Positions 1 to 11,253 of a stretch of DNA of 64,000 nucleotides are shown piece after piece. The DNA comes from Rhea pennata. Its lineage: Eukaryota; Chordata; Aves; Rheiformes; Rheidae. The number at the start of each line of letters is the position of its first letter. The first letter of the stretch is position 1. Made by a program: the position numbers and the translations under genes. Where the stretch lies: positions 121,667,801-121,731,800 of the forward strand of contig NC_084663.1 in the NCBI RefSeq assembly GCF_028389875.1, given 5' to 3'. Below the pieces are notes generated by a model. The model worked only from the letters and a program-made list of their open reading frames with translations, was not told where the DNA came from and did not search any database.

Positions 1-450
1 TCTGACTGTTCACAGTTACGACTTTTGCTCTTACTTACTCCATTACGTATTTCATCATTACGTACCATTGCTACTATTTTCACTGACACCATTTGTTGGA
101 GCCCCAGAAGCGGCAGGGACATCTTGCGCGCAGTGCTGTACAAACATCAAACAAAAAAATGATCCCCACCACTGGAGCTTCCTTCTGGCCTGCAACAAGT
201 TCTTCACCATCTCGGCCTCCAAGCCACATTGTTGGCGCAACTGCACAGTACATGCAAGATCTCTTTGTGCGCTAGTTCAGTAGTAAAATGGAAGGTTATG
301 ATGCATTCATTAAAGGTGCCTATTCCATATTCAACGGGCAGCTTTTGAGCAGGTTATTTTGAGCAGGTTTCTACTTCTCAGGGAGTAGAAATGTGAAATG
401 CAAATGGTTTTCTCAGTGTCATTAATATCATCCCTCTCTGACTTTTCCAG
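1..450 (+). other. Intron of PDE9A (3' part)
   Basis: The window opens inside an intron that ends at the acceptor ACTTTTCCAG (441-450). I searched for the upstream exon encoding the DPTMPANSE-like stretch and did not find it here. Nothing else is recognisable. Confidence 0.8.
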
Positions 451-494
451 GTCTCCATACAAAGTAATACCTGTTGCCACTCGGCAACTCTCAG
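451..494 (+). CDS. PDE9A: PDE9A coding exon, N-terminal region (SPYKVIPVATRQLS)
   Basis: The acceptor TTTTCCAG precedes 451 and the donor GTAAAA follows 494. The 44-nt exon starts with the third base of an Arg codon and ends with the first base of a Glu codon. It reads SPYKVIPVATRQLS, against TPYKVRPVAIKQLS recalled for human PDE9A. This is part of the poorly structured N-terminal segment, a region subject to heavy alternative splicing in mammals. It is too short to stand alone, but phase and similarity agree with the next exon. Confidence 0.93.
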
Positions 495-1555
495 GTAAAA
501 CACTTCTTTTGAACTGCATTTACTAAAACTGAATTTGGAATAATTTTACATTCATCAGAAATCATTTTCATGTAGAAATCATGTGGCTATAATGCAAGAA
601 GGAAAGGTGATCCTCTTATGGTTGTAGCTACAGCAGAATAAAAAGCGCTTGATCAAAATATGCTATAAAGAAAGCTGAAAATGTATTTGTCCCCTAGTTT
701 CAAAGCATTTGAAGGTGAGGTGGAATGGCTGGGGTCCGAGTCTTTCAAAGTGCTTTACTGTGATCTGACTAAGCACCTACGGATGTCTTGGGAAAAGTCT
801 CACATGGAGCAGTGGTTCTGTTAAGCCAATGTAGACCCCTTTTGAAAGCCTGTCCTGTAGCGTTAAACTTGTTCTTCTTTCAGCTCTGCTCAAAGCTGAG
901 CACAACATATGAATCCTAGATGTTTCAAAATGGCTGAGGAAAGAGCACAATTTCTGGTGTGTGTATGGTAGCTTTTAGTATAATAAATATTTTAAAATAC
1001 CTGACAAGATTAAAGAAGGCTTAGATGAAAGACAACATCTGGAACACATTCCCGTAATTGTTATCCTCCACGGGGAGGACTAAAGTGGCTTTTCTACAGG
1101 ACTTTTTTGCATGGAAGTGCTGTGCTCAGGGCAGCAGCTCTCAGATTTTGAAGCTGAGCATTTTTCTGGGGCGATTTGTGTAAAGCTTCTGGCTCATGGT
1201 ATATCATCTCATCTGTACAACTGTGGTATCTCCTGCCACTTACTTCAAGACAGCCTGAACGGCAGCCCAAGCCTGTGCACTATAAAGCTATAGGGAGAGG
1301 CTGGGTGCTTGGGCAGCCCATCTTGGGAAGGTGGCAGGGACAGTAAGAGGGCAGGAGACATCAGCTGGGAACACAGCTTGGAGAAGTGAGACACAAGGAG
1401 CGAGAGGCTAAGATCCTCTTTGAAGTGCACAATGCCTAGAAAGAAAAGAAGGGAGACAGAAAGTCTGGGGCTGGAATCATGGTTGAAGAAAATGGGTGAG
1501 TTCTGGGAAGAGACCGAGGTAGTTTTGCTTTTTTCATGATAATACAAGTCCCACC

Positions 1556-1557
<2 letters not shown>

Positions 1558-1600
<43 letters not shown>
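1558..1600. repeat. Poly-T mononucleotide tract (43 T)
   Basis: An uninterrupted run of 43 T lies deep in an intron. No SINE head or processed-gene body is visible beside it, so it is classed as a simple repeat rather than a retrotransposon tail. Its true length in an assembly is unreliable. Confidence 0.9.
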
Positions 1601-1601
<1 letters not shown>

Positions 1602-2739
1602 GCGTGGGGGAGAGGGCTCCTGTAATGTGCAAGAAAACATAGTGTCTGGCAACACTTTCTTATATAGATGGGGAGGAGGCACAGGGAACCAAAGCTGCTC
1701 TCCAAGTTACCGGTGGCCACTTGGGCAGAAACCTCCGTAGAGACAGGACATGACAAAGCAATGTAGAAGGATGTCTAGGGGGATCGGAAAGCCAGCAGCA
1801 GAGAGCTTGTGCATGTGCAGAGCAAACAGAGAAAGGAGAGTAAAACAGCAATGCAGATAGGAAACAAAGAAGAACTTTATCACCATAAGGTTTGTTACAA
1901 GCCATAAAGAGATCCCATGTCAGTGCCCTCCGGTTGTTGCCAAAGGGAGATATTCCAAGCTGAGGACACACGTGACAGCTAAGGGGAAGGAAGCTGTCTT
2001 CTAAATTATTTCCTTATTAAAATGAACTCTGCTGGAACAGCACCACACTTCTGGCCTAGGCACATACTGCTTGCATCCCCAGATCAGAGCAGGTGGGTTA
2101 TTAATAGAAGCAGGATTATTTGCATACCCAGTAGTGTTTGTAATCAGTGTTCGCTGGCCCTGTGATAAAGAAAGGCCCGTTCCTTGGCCAGTGAGTGCTG
2201 CCTGGACTCCACTGGGGAATACCACTGTACTACATCAGATGGGAATCTGATCTAAGGGCTTTTGAGAAAAACTGACTTGCTTTTGCATGAACCTAATCTT
2301 ATATTTTTATAAGAACATATATGACTTTTCACACTTTCCCAGGGCCCTCGTTTTTCATGCCAGCTGACAGCACATGGCTCTGCTCTGGGCAGAAGGCAGT
2401 TCACTGTGTCGACAAGGTCTCTGTTTCCTCCCTGCATTTTATAAAATAGGGATTTCCAAAGATCTGAGCTCAAAAGGGCAAGAAAAATGCTGGCGGTGGG
2501 TTGCCAGAGCATAAGGCAAAGTCAGCTATGGAAAGAGGAGGAAAGTGGAACTGTGTGATGCAATTAATGCTGCTTGGTATCTACTTCTCTTTTACATGGC
2601 TTACCATTAATTTTAAACATCCCTGACATTTTGCTGAGAGGAGGGAGAACGAACAGAGTGGGAAATTGTTCTTCTTCATTAAAACAAAAAATAAAAACAG
2701 TTCCGTTCTAGTCACCCCAGGTGCCAAATGTTTCCCGCT

Positions 2740-4160
2740 GCTCGGGGTGTTTAAACTCCCAGGCGGACACCACATCCACCCGGCCTGCAGCGCACCTCCG
2801 AGCCGGCATCTCCCGCGTCCCGCCGCTGGAAAGGCTCTGCTCTGTGCTCCCGAGGTGCAGCGCCTTCTCCGCGGGGGTTTTCCCCTCTTTCACCCCAAAC
2901 ACGCTGCACGCCATGTGAAAATCCCTCCGGTTCAGGAACGGGGCGGGGAGGGGGGCGGGGTTGGGGAGGAGAAAAGGCTCTTTGTCTCTTTAAGATGAGA
3001 ACTGCCACCCTTGGTCATATATCTTTACTGCACCCTAGGGCTGTAAAAACATACATCTTCATTTTGAAAGTCTTTTATTACATCCATAAACATCAGATTG
3101 CAGCTGACTGTTCCCCGGATTAGAACGTCCTAGGACTCCCAGCGAGTTTTGACAGGGGGAGGGAGTGAAAGTAAGATTTTTTTTTTCTTTCCTTTTTTTT
3201 TTTTTTTAACTGCAACAGTGTTCATAGGGAACTTGTCAGTCTCTCGCACGCTACAGCCGCTGCCAGAGCGCCACCGAGCAGCAGGGAAGCGAGAGGACAC
3301 AGGTTTGGGTGTCCGGTCTCGCTGCTGGGCGCTGCGGACGGTAAGGCTCCCCGACGTTTCGCCGAGGCAGCCGCGCTCGCTTCTCTTTCAGCCTTTCCAT
3401 TTGCCGTGTTAGCCTCGAGTATCTGAGGAATTGCAAATGTTTTCAACAGGTACGAGGGCGATTCTTTAGAAACAGCGCTGTAAATGCTGGGCTGTATTTG
3501 CGTCTGCCGTATTTTGGCCAGGCTCACGAGGAGTTTTGCTCCCTCAGACAAGCGCCTTCGGAGACGTCCGTCGGGTCCTTCCACCCAGGGCGAGCAGGGG
3601 TGCCCTGCAGCCCGGGCCGCGCGTGTGGCAGCGTGCAAACCTTCCTGCTTCTTGCTCCTGCCAGACCAAGAGGGCATTCACCCTGCGGGCGTGGGAACGG
3701 CTCCGCGGCACCGGGCAGCTTAAAGAAGCTCCTGGGGGGGAAACGGGAGCAAGGGAGCTGCAGCAGCTCGGGGCTCAGCAAACGCGCTTTACGCCTCCTC
3801 TGCCTGGGTGAAGGCGGCGTGGACGTACCGAAAGAGCAGAAAACGTTGCTATTGTGCCGCTTCTTCCTTCCGAAAATATACTGTCCCTTACAAGCCGGCG
3901 TCTTGTTTGGAGAACTTGTTTTTTCCTGCGTTACTGATCGCAGTCTTCTGAGAGTGACAGGAAAGGGACTGGGGCTTCACTAAGCTGACTCTCCCGAGCC
4001 AGTTTTAAGTGCCACGGTGCTGAAGTTGCAGTAGGAGGCAGGGAGCTGCCGAAAGCGGAGCTGCCGACACCCAGAGCAACTCAACCGGCACCGGCACCGG
4101 CAGTGACAGGACCTTCTAGCTGGAGCTCCCTGCCGCAGGTGCCGTGCTACGCCGGCTCTG
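2740..4160 (+). promoter_or_regulatory. Intragenic CpG island, candidate alternative PDE9A promoter
   Basis: CpG dinucleotides and G+C are strongly elevated over the flanking intron, broken by an AT- and T-rich stretch at about 3000-3230. GC-box-like GGGCGGGG motifs sit at 2941-2960. The island lies between the exons at 451 and 4917, so a transcript starting here would skip the first N-terminal exons and could make a shorter isoform. CpG richness is visible directly; promoter activity and strand are inferred. Confidence 0.5.
2940..2967 (+). promoter_or_regulatory. G-quadruplex-prone GC-box cluster
   Basis: Five runs of four or more G, separated by one or two bases, fit the usual G-quadruplex pattern. 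The same tract contains overlapping Sp1/KLF-type GC boxes. It sits near the left end of the intragenic CpG island, as in many CpG-island promoters. Confidence 0.55.
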
Positions 4161-4916
4161 ACTGAGTTATGTTTTCAAGGGAAAGGAGGTTGGGAAATCC
4201 GTGCTACAGATGTCCTGCTGGGTCCATCCCATGAACTCTGTAGGGTGGACTCCATGCTGCTAGGATGGTCAGTCCAGCATCTTGCACTTGCCTGGAGTTT
4301 ATGTATAACCGTACACACCTCGCAAATTTGTGCCAAGAGACAGGTCTCCAGGGTAGTGTCACGGAGTAAATCAGAAAGGCAAGCTGGGTTTTCTTCTGTT
4401 TGTAAGCGTACCGTGTTGTTCCTGGATGCTTCGGGGCCAAACAGCACTATTATCAATTGAAAATTGCATTTCTGATGATATGAAGCAGGTCATTGAGAGC
4501 CAGAGGCCGGACCATGAGCCAAACCCTTCAAAAGCAAGTGACAGTTCAGGCTGTCCCACTTGAGAAATGTGAAAGGAATCTCCTTTTCAGAGAGCACTGC
4601 CCTCATAAATTATAAAATAAGATGTCTTTCAGAGAGCCAGCACCTCCAAAAATCTTTCAGAAAGTCCTGTGTGTAATCCACAGAGACAGAGCAGTAGGGA
4701 CAGAATCAAATAAACTAGCAATTATGTGGAAAGAGGAATCATAGATCAAGTCTGCATTACCAATTGGTGTCACTGCTCAAAGGGCCAGAATGACTTTTTG
4801 GCTAAATGTGTCATCATCAGAGTTGGGAGTCTGCAGATACAGCTTTGCAGCAGAGCTGCATGTGCCTTCTTCTCTGTCTCATTTTCTCTTATTTCTCCCT
4901 TTATTTTTATTTTTAG

Positions 4917-4971
4917 AGAAAGAAGAATTGTTCCAGAATTTGTTGGGACAGATTGCCGAGCAACTCGCAAG
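4917..4971 (+). CDS. PDE9A: PDE9A coding exon (KEELFQNLLGQIAEQLA)
   Basis: The acceptor TTTATTTTTAG and donor GTAAGC are strong. The exon completes the Glu codon left by the previous exon and ends in AG of an Arg codon. KEELFQNLLGQIAEQLAR aligns with REELIQSVLAQVAEQFSR recalled for human. The heptad-like spacing of hydrophobics suggests a helical N-terminal segment. Confidence 0.96.
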
Positions 4972-5767
4972 GTAAGCAACTGAACAGCATTATCATCAAT
5001 TAAAAATTCTATTTCTTTTATTGGGCTGAAGTGAGCTTTTCACGGGAGCCAAAGGGGCACTTTTAGGACCTTCAAATCCCACTCTTCCTGCCAAATTTAA
5101 GTCTGGTACATGTGTCTCCCACTAAAAGCAATACAGTAGCTTAGAATAAAAGTGATTTTGACTTATCTTTGCTCTAAAAAGGAGATCAAGCATCAAATAA
5201 AATTTTTTATTGTATTTCTATCCTCTTAGGAAGCAAAAGAAATGCTTCCTGATAGAGCATTAAAATCATCCAGTTGGGTTTTTTTTTTCCGTTATCACAC
5301 AAATACACCTCTCCTCCTGCAGTCTGTCAGCTTGTTTTATTCCAGCTGCTTTCAGTAAGAGAGATCTGCCCCACCGCAGCTCAGCAAATCACCATCGTAA
5401 CTCGAAAGGAGGAGAGCTCCAGAGGTGTAAAACTACGGAGATGCTGCTGTTGGATGAAGCACTGTCAGTTTAACTTTGCCTCCCTAGGGGGTACACTAAC
5501 AAGTTGCTGCTGAGAGAGGGGGTGTTGAAGTGTCTCAGAGCCATAGTAGATTCCTGGAGCCATAACAAAATCACTCGGCTTTAATTTTTCTGAAAACTCT
5601 TGCACACATGTGTATTTTCCACCAAAATTTTATTTTCGTTATGGCAATCACTGTTGGAGTAATCCATCCTCTGAAAAATGTAGACATTTCTAACACAAAG
5701 TCTTTGGTAGATAGTATAGATATGGCACTATATGTATAACATTAATATATGAGGGTTTTCTTTTCAG
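4972..5767 (+). other. PDE9A intron
   Basis: A 796-bp AT-rich intron with canonical boundaries. I see no repeat, RNA gene or exon in it. Confidence 0.75.
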
Positions 5768-5838
5768 GGTTTTTAAAATCAATGAAATGAAAACGGAAGT
5801 AGCTAATCACTTGGCAATGCTGGAGAAAAAAGTTGAAT
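5768..5838 (+). CDS. PDE9A: PDE9A coding exon ([20 protein letters not shown])
   Basis: It runs from acceptor TTTTCAG to donor GTGAGT after the first base of a Leu codon. The 71 nt read [11 protein letters not shown], then [11 protein letters not shown], matching the AFKINELKAEVANHLA region recalled for human PDE9A. This helical stretch precedes the catalytic domain. The phase matches both neighbours. Confidence 0.97.
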
Positions 5839-8800
5839 GTGAGTGTCCCTTTATTTGCCTTCAAGCTTGCTACTACTTTTTTAAATTAATCAAAAGAGGA
5901 TAATGAAGGTGCCTTCTCCCACATTAATTATGTTGGCTATTTGCACAGGACAAACATTTTATCTTTCCTTTAGACTCTGTCCTTTCAGAAATACACTTAC
6001 TGTATGTTAAATTGAATATGATCGCGTTTGTTCTTACTGCTGGCTAAAGTCCATCATGAGCGCTAAGGGCTGAACATATTTCTAATAAGGGTATGTTACA
6101 CTCCCTATCTCTGCCTTTTTCTGCTGGGGGGGGGGGAATGAAATTGGGTTAGGACTTCCCCTGCAGCATAATCCTATCTGCACGTGTGCATACTACATGC
6201 AGCATAAATAAAGTATGAATGAGGTTCAGAAGTATCAATAAATGTGCGGCATAACGTATGCTTAAAGACAGCCAAAGGGAACTTCTTCGCCTCATAAGAG
6301 GCAGTGATTTCTGGGTTGCAAACACAGAAATCCACACCTCGCAGGCCCTGTTTCCTGGCTGAATATGAGAACAGAGCAAGCACACACAGTATCGCCTCTA
6401 GTTTCCCTTGCTTATTCCGCGTGTTGACAGTAATGCAATTGTTTTTAGTTACCGTGCAGCAACAAAGTACAGTTCACCTGGTCAAAGAGCTCCTTTTCTG
6501 TGTTTTTCCAGGCAGCATCTGCCTTGTAGTTTTTAAACATGTTATGCATAAAACAGATTCAAGAAAGTCAAGGGAAGGATATGTATAAGGCACTGTCACA
6601 CAGCGCCGTTTTGACACCAAAGGTCAAATCCTCCTTAATATGCAACATTTAAGTCAGAAATGGACGGAGTTTTCCCCAACATTACAGCTGCAAAAAAGTG
6701 CTTTCTCGCTAAAGCTGCCTGGGGGAGAAAAAAAAAAAAGTTTCTGGTTCATGGAAAAAGTTGTTTTCTTGAATTTCCCCCCCCACCAGAAGCTACCTTG
6801 ACCCTGCAGCTGCTCAGTGAAACTGATGCCTTTGTCAGTAGGGAAAGAAAAAAATGTTCCATTCAAGGAGCAGTTGCAGGAGAACCTCTCCCAGAGGCCA
6901 CCCCGGCAGCAGCCTGCCCTGAGGCAGGGGCTTTCCAAGAGCTCCAGAGCAGTAGGAGCTGCTGGTAAAGTCTGCCCCATGGCCACTGTCCGTGGACCTT
7001 GCAGCGCGCCTAGCCCCAGTGCGGATCTCCGCAAGGATTCCAGGTAGCGATTCCTGATCCACTAGGTTGCACTTTATCCAAGGCATCACTGATTTATTGT
7101 TTTGTCCTTCCTCCCAAAAAAAAAAGAAAAAAGAAAAGGAGAGAAAAAGAAATCAGCTCTGTTGCTCTGCATTTTCTATGAAAATGATGATTTTTCTGAT
7201 TTTCTATGAAATTTCTAACCAGTTCCAACGCTCTGGGCTAGATCCACAGACTAGAGCAAACGAGGCAAGTGTTTCTATGGCTCTTCCTATCCCCCGGCAG
7301 TAAGGGGGAAATGACTCTCCCAGACACCTAAGGGCTGCTTTTGCCTGCTGGCTCTCTCCTTTGAGTTTGCACCGTGCACAAACTGCCTTTCAGCACCAGC
7401 AGCCCTGCAGCAGTGGAGCGAGATAGCAAAGATCCCCACATGGCCAGAGGCAAAGAGCTGTGCCTTTGCACGATGCAGCGCTTCCTTGCCGGTTTAGGGA
7501 AGGCAGCATTCCTGAAACTGCCAAGCCATGCAGGTGAACTGAATTCACTGGTCCCCAAATGTGGCTTCTTCTTCTTCTTTTTTTTTTTTTTTTTTTTTTT
7601 TTTTTCCAATTGTGTCTTCTCTGCCGATAGAAGTAACAGCAGATGCAGCAATCTGCTGCCATTCTGCCTCAGCGCTTGTGATCGCATCTCCAGCAGCCTC
7701 AGCCTGTGGGAAGGAGCTCTCTGGGTTGCCTGTCTGCAAGTGCACCCATCTGCTCAAAACTGGACTTCCAGAATTTGCAACAGAGCCAAATCCAAAACAT
7801 TTTGAAATAATCCCAGGCTTTCATATTTAAAAGGCAAAACTGTGAGGGGAAGGAAGAATCCAGACTCCTTACTCAGGCAAGGTCCTGGTGGTTGCTCTAA
7901 GAGCCATGTTTCAGTACTGGATTTAGCCCAAGGATTTCTTTAGACAGCACAGGGTCTTTTCAGAGGTATTTCTTGCTGCAGAATAATATAATGAGCCCTT
8001 AATCAGTGCGCATGACAAGGCCATTTATCATTTGCTCAGAAAAATGTGAGTAGAATTGTGCTTTTGTTTTGTCTTTTCTCCTACCTCCTTCAGAAATCCC
8101 TTTTCCACCACTTTCACATGCAGTCTCCAGGTTTTCTTCCCCAGAGGGGATGTGTGTGGGAATAAGAGTTCATGACAGCTCTACATCTGCACCTCACATA
8201 ATATGTTCTCAGCTTGCTTCCCATTACTGTCTAGAGACAGGATCACAGAAATTTGTTTCTAGGAGCCAGATCTTTTTACTGGTTTTTAAATCCCATCTAA
8301 AGCTTGTGACTTCCCCTTGGAAAAAATATCTGTGCAGGGAAAGCACTGGAAACACTTTATTCCATGGCTTTACTTTGTCCCAGTGTTCACACAATAGCCA
8401 ACACACGACTAAGGAAGCTGGCAAAATTTGTAAGCATCTCACATCTACCTTAAGAAAATAATTACGTAAATTATCTGCTCCCCTGGGGAGGTTTGGGGAG
8501 AAAACTAAAGAGAGACAATACCGAAAACGCTGCCTTTTTGCACCATCTCTCTTCTGCTCTCGGCAGTTGCCTGCCCTACCGGCTTGTCAATCCGATGCTC
8601 TGCCTTGGTCCCACCGCTTCTGGCCACCTGTTTAATCAGCTTGGCGAACGGGCTACCGCGAGCTTCTCCCAGAGGAGTGCACAGCGGTGGTGTAGCGAGG
8701 TGCAGGGGCTGCAGGTCAGCTGCAGCTGAACCAAGGAGCCAACAGGACAGCCCAGCTGAGCACCCAGAAAAACGTAGCCGGATCCCCAGAGTAAAGATGC

Positions 8801-10143
8801 TGAATAAGCAGGACAGCATCTTACCTCTATGCTCTCTTTCAACAGCGATCACCCAAAGAGATTGCTTATAGCTATGGTAGAAATTTCACCTCGAAATGTG
8901 ATTTTTAAGTAGACGATGTCCCTGTATTCAAGCATAACTCAAAAGCCTGTCCTTTTCCTCTTTTATTATGCGATGTTTTGGACTTGGTTTATATGCCTCT
9001 TCTGCTTTTCCCTGACCCTGTCCCTCATCCAAAAGCAATCACTAGCATAAATAAATAAAAAAGAGGTCTCTGCTGATCTCCAGAGTTCTGCTCTTTCAAA
9101 GCGGTTTTTCATTACTTGTATGTAACCCTCCAGATAAGTATGATGATTTTGACTATTATTTTATAAGAAAGTGATTGAGTACTGATTGTACAATTACACC
9201 TTCCCTTAAGTTCCCCGGACCACAGCTTGTCCGTGCAAACGAGTTCAGCAAACAAACGCGCTGTGAAATGATTCCATGTGAGTGATACGCACTTAATGAA
9301 CGGTGCTGTATTATGTCCTTGAGAACGCTGATAGCTCAACCAGAGGGAAAGGAAAAGGAGAATATTCACATACACACACTGCGTTAGGTTCTCACAGCTA
9401 CGTGGAATGAAATGCATTGCAACATAAACAAGCAATCAAACCTTTTGCCTTGTGGCTCTCAATTACATACCGAAGAGGAATGTAGGATTTTTTGTGCTGC
9501 ATGCGGAAATAATCTTTGATTACAACATTGATTTGCACAATCAAAAAAAAAAGTGTCAGATCTTCAATATTTAAACACAATGAGATCAATTCTTAAAGTC
9601 AAAACTTCTCAACATTTCTCTCTTCCTCTCTCCCCTGCATTCGCTCTCTGGTTTCTCCGTAGCTATCAATGCCTTTTAGAGCTCCTTAATGCTCTGCGTG
9701 AACTTTCAAATTAAAACCTTTTATCTTAATGGGAATTCTAATCCTACGGGGATGTGTTTGCCTAGCTGCACTTATCATCCCATCACGAGAGGTTTTTCGC
9801 ACAGGAGCCCCTTTGATTAGCGCTCCACAGCAGACAAGTAAAGGCATCAGCGCAGCTGACTGCGGCGAGCAGTCGTGGCAAAGACGAGACGTTATAACCA
9901 TTCTGTGAATTAAAAGACTCGAGCTATTATCTATAATTGGCAGCACAGAATTCCTGGGGGGGTTTCAAGATACATCGCTCTGGCAGCACCTGCACACGTG
10001 GGAACCAGGGCGGACTGCAAGAAGTGCCTCGCTCACTGGATAACCCCGCTGCTCGGAGCCCTTTGAAAGTTTGTACGAATGTTGCAATGAGATCCTTCGA
10101 GTTTCACCATGGCAACACCCCTGTTGTTTTCCTTTGTTGACAG
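5839..10143 (+). other. PDE9A intron
   Basis: A 4.3 kb intron. It contains an 11-base G run (6126-6136), an A-rich purine stretch near 7115-7150, and a CTT/poly-T tract at 7568-7605. Near its 3' end GTTTCACCATGGCAAC (10101-10116) resembles an imperfect RFX X-box. No exon or interspersed repeat was recognised. Confidence 0.7.
7568..7605. repeat. CTT and poly-T low-complexity tract
   Basis: A few CTT repeats run directly into 28 T. The chance open frames rich in Phe or Lys that cross it are artefacts of the tract. Confidence 0.9.
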
Positions 10144-10228
10144 TGGAAGGCCTGAAAGTCGTGGAGATTGAGAAATGCAAGAGCGACATTAAAAAGATGA
10201 GGGAGGAAATGGCAGCAAGAAGCACCAG
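10144..10228 (+). CDS. PDE9A: PDE9A coding exon ([19 protein letters not shown])
   Basis: Acceptor TTGTTGACAG and donor GTAAGT. The leading TG completes the Leu codon begun at 5838. The 85 nt read [19 protein letters not shown] and then EEMAARST, nearly identical to the recalled human segment. It is a charged helix just upstream of the catalytic domain. Confidence 0.98.
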
Positions 10229-10993
10229 GTAAGTTCTGCTTCGGCTCTGACTGAAGTCGCGAGCATCTGGTTTGCAGCGCTAATGCCGCATTTCTGCAGA
10301 ATAGACTTACGTTCTGGGTTCAAGAGGGGCAAGGAAAAAGATAACCATTAAGGACATTGGCTTTAATTTAACAGCCTGTTACATTTGAAGATTTATAGCC
10401 GTTCATCAGTTAAAATAGTGCAGGCTTCATGATTTGAGAAAAAAAAAGTCCTGCAGCAGAGAGTAACTTTTTCATGTGAAGAGAAAATCTTCACTCAGTT
10501 TTTTGGAGAGAGGGAAAGGCAAAAGCACTTCTGCAAAGTGAAGCATTTGCTTGGGAAACAGATAACATTCAAATTAGCTCCAGTAAGATTTAAACCGTAG
10601 TCTGGGAAAATATCAAATAAATATGTAACCATTCTTCTAATTATGATCTCATGCTATTATAAAGTGCCCATTTCGATTTCAACAGGAATTTGGGAATTTG
10701 CTTTCCAATTAAAGGGCTCGTTCTGCAATTGCCAAGCCTGGTTTCCCTGTAATTAAAACAACAGCTGAAAAAATTGCATTTTGTACGGTACGTGGTCTCA
10801 GCTGGAAAGTCTGCCCCCTGTGTCACCAAAATGCCCCATTAGGACAAACAAATCATCACTGTGAGATTATGAATACTTCTGGGAAGGCTACTGAAAAGGG
10901 GATTTTTCACACTGCTTGAACTGTAGGTGAAGAGGATTTTTCTCAGCAAATGTGACTATGTTATCTCAAAAACCTCTCTCTTTTTCTTCATGT

Positions 10994-11077
10994 GGGGTCA
11001 AATTCTCGGACCTTTAATCAAAGCTATTTCCCATTGCTCTCAATGGAAGATTTTGCTAAAAGAATTAGGCTTTACGA
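10994..11077. mobile_element. Ancient palindromic MITE remnant
   Basis: The stretch opens GGTCAAATTCTCGG and has a centre like CCCATTGACTTCAATGGGAG, followed by a TTTTGC arm. This pattern is typical of old amniote inverted-repeat DNA elements, recalled as a consensus running from GGTCAAATTCTG to GGATTTGGCC. The copy is heavily decayed, so the family name is not asserted. Confidence 0.5.
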
Positions 11078-11150
11078 GCACTGACTTTTATAAATTTTAC
11101 TATCCAGATATGTCAGGAAGCAGAGTATTAGTACATTCCTACAAAGTCTA

Positions 11151-11253
11151 AGGCCAAGTTCAGCTGTCATACTAGCATAAATGGAGACTAACATTATTAA
11201 CCTCAGAAGATCTGCTCCAGATTTATACCAGTGTGATGAATTGCAGTTTGCCC
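11151..11253. mobile_element. Ancient palindromic MITE remnant (TTTACACCAGTGTAA type)
   Basis: The left arm GGCCAAGTTC and the right arm TTATACCAGTGTGATGAATT followed by GCAGTTTGCCC approximate the inverted termini of an old amniote MITE. Its recalled arms contain TTTACACCRGTGTAACTGAG and AGAATTTGGCCC. The centre is decayed. Confidence 0.55.

Larger units (their letters stand above)
495..4916 (+). other. PDE9A intron with internal CpG island
   Basis: This 4.4 kb intron has GT/AG boundaries. It holds a 43-base poly-T run at 1558-1600, a CpG-rich block at about 2740-4160, a short CCGGCA-type repeat near 4085-4103 and no recognisable coding exon. Long open frames in the CpG block lack similarity or splice support and are treated as chance. 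Confidence 0.75.

Noticed and set aside
1245..1682. 145-codon open frame on - with a poly-Lys stretch
   Set aside because: It is held open by the 43-base poly-T tract; a low-complexity artefact.
3222..3983. Overlapping 151- and 161-codon frames on both strands in the intragenic CpG island
   Set aside because: They are GC-driven, mutually overlapping on opposite strands and without similarity.
7374..7805. 143-codon open frame on + with a poly-Phe stretch
   Set aside because: It is created by the T run at 7578-7605; no family resemblance.
10101..10116. RFX X-box (GTTGCCATGGTGAAAC on -)
   Set aside because: One half-site fits but the second departs from the RGYAAC consensus; too weak to call.
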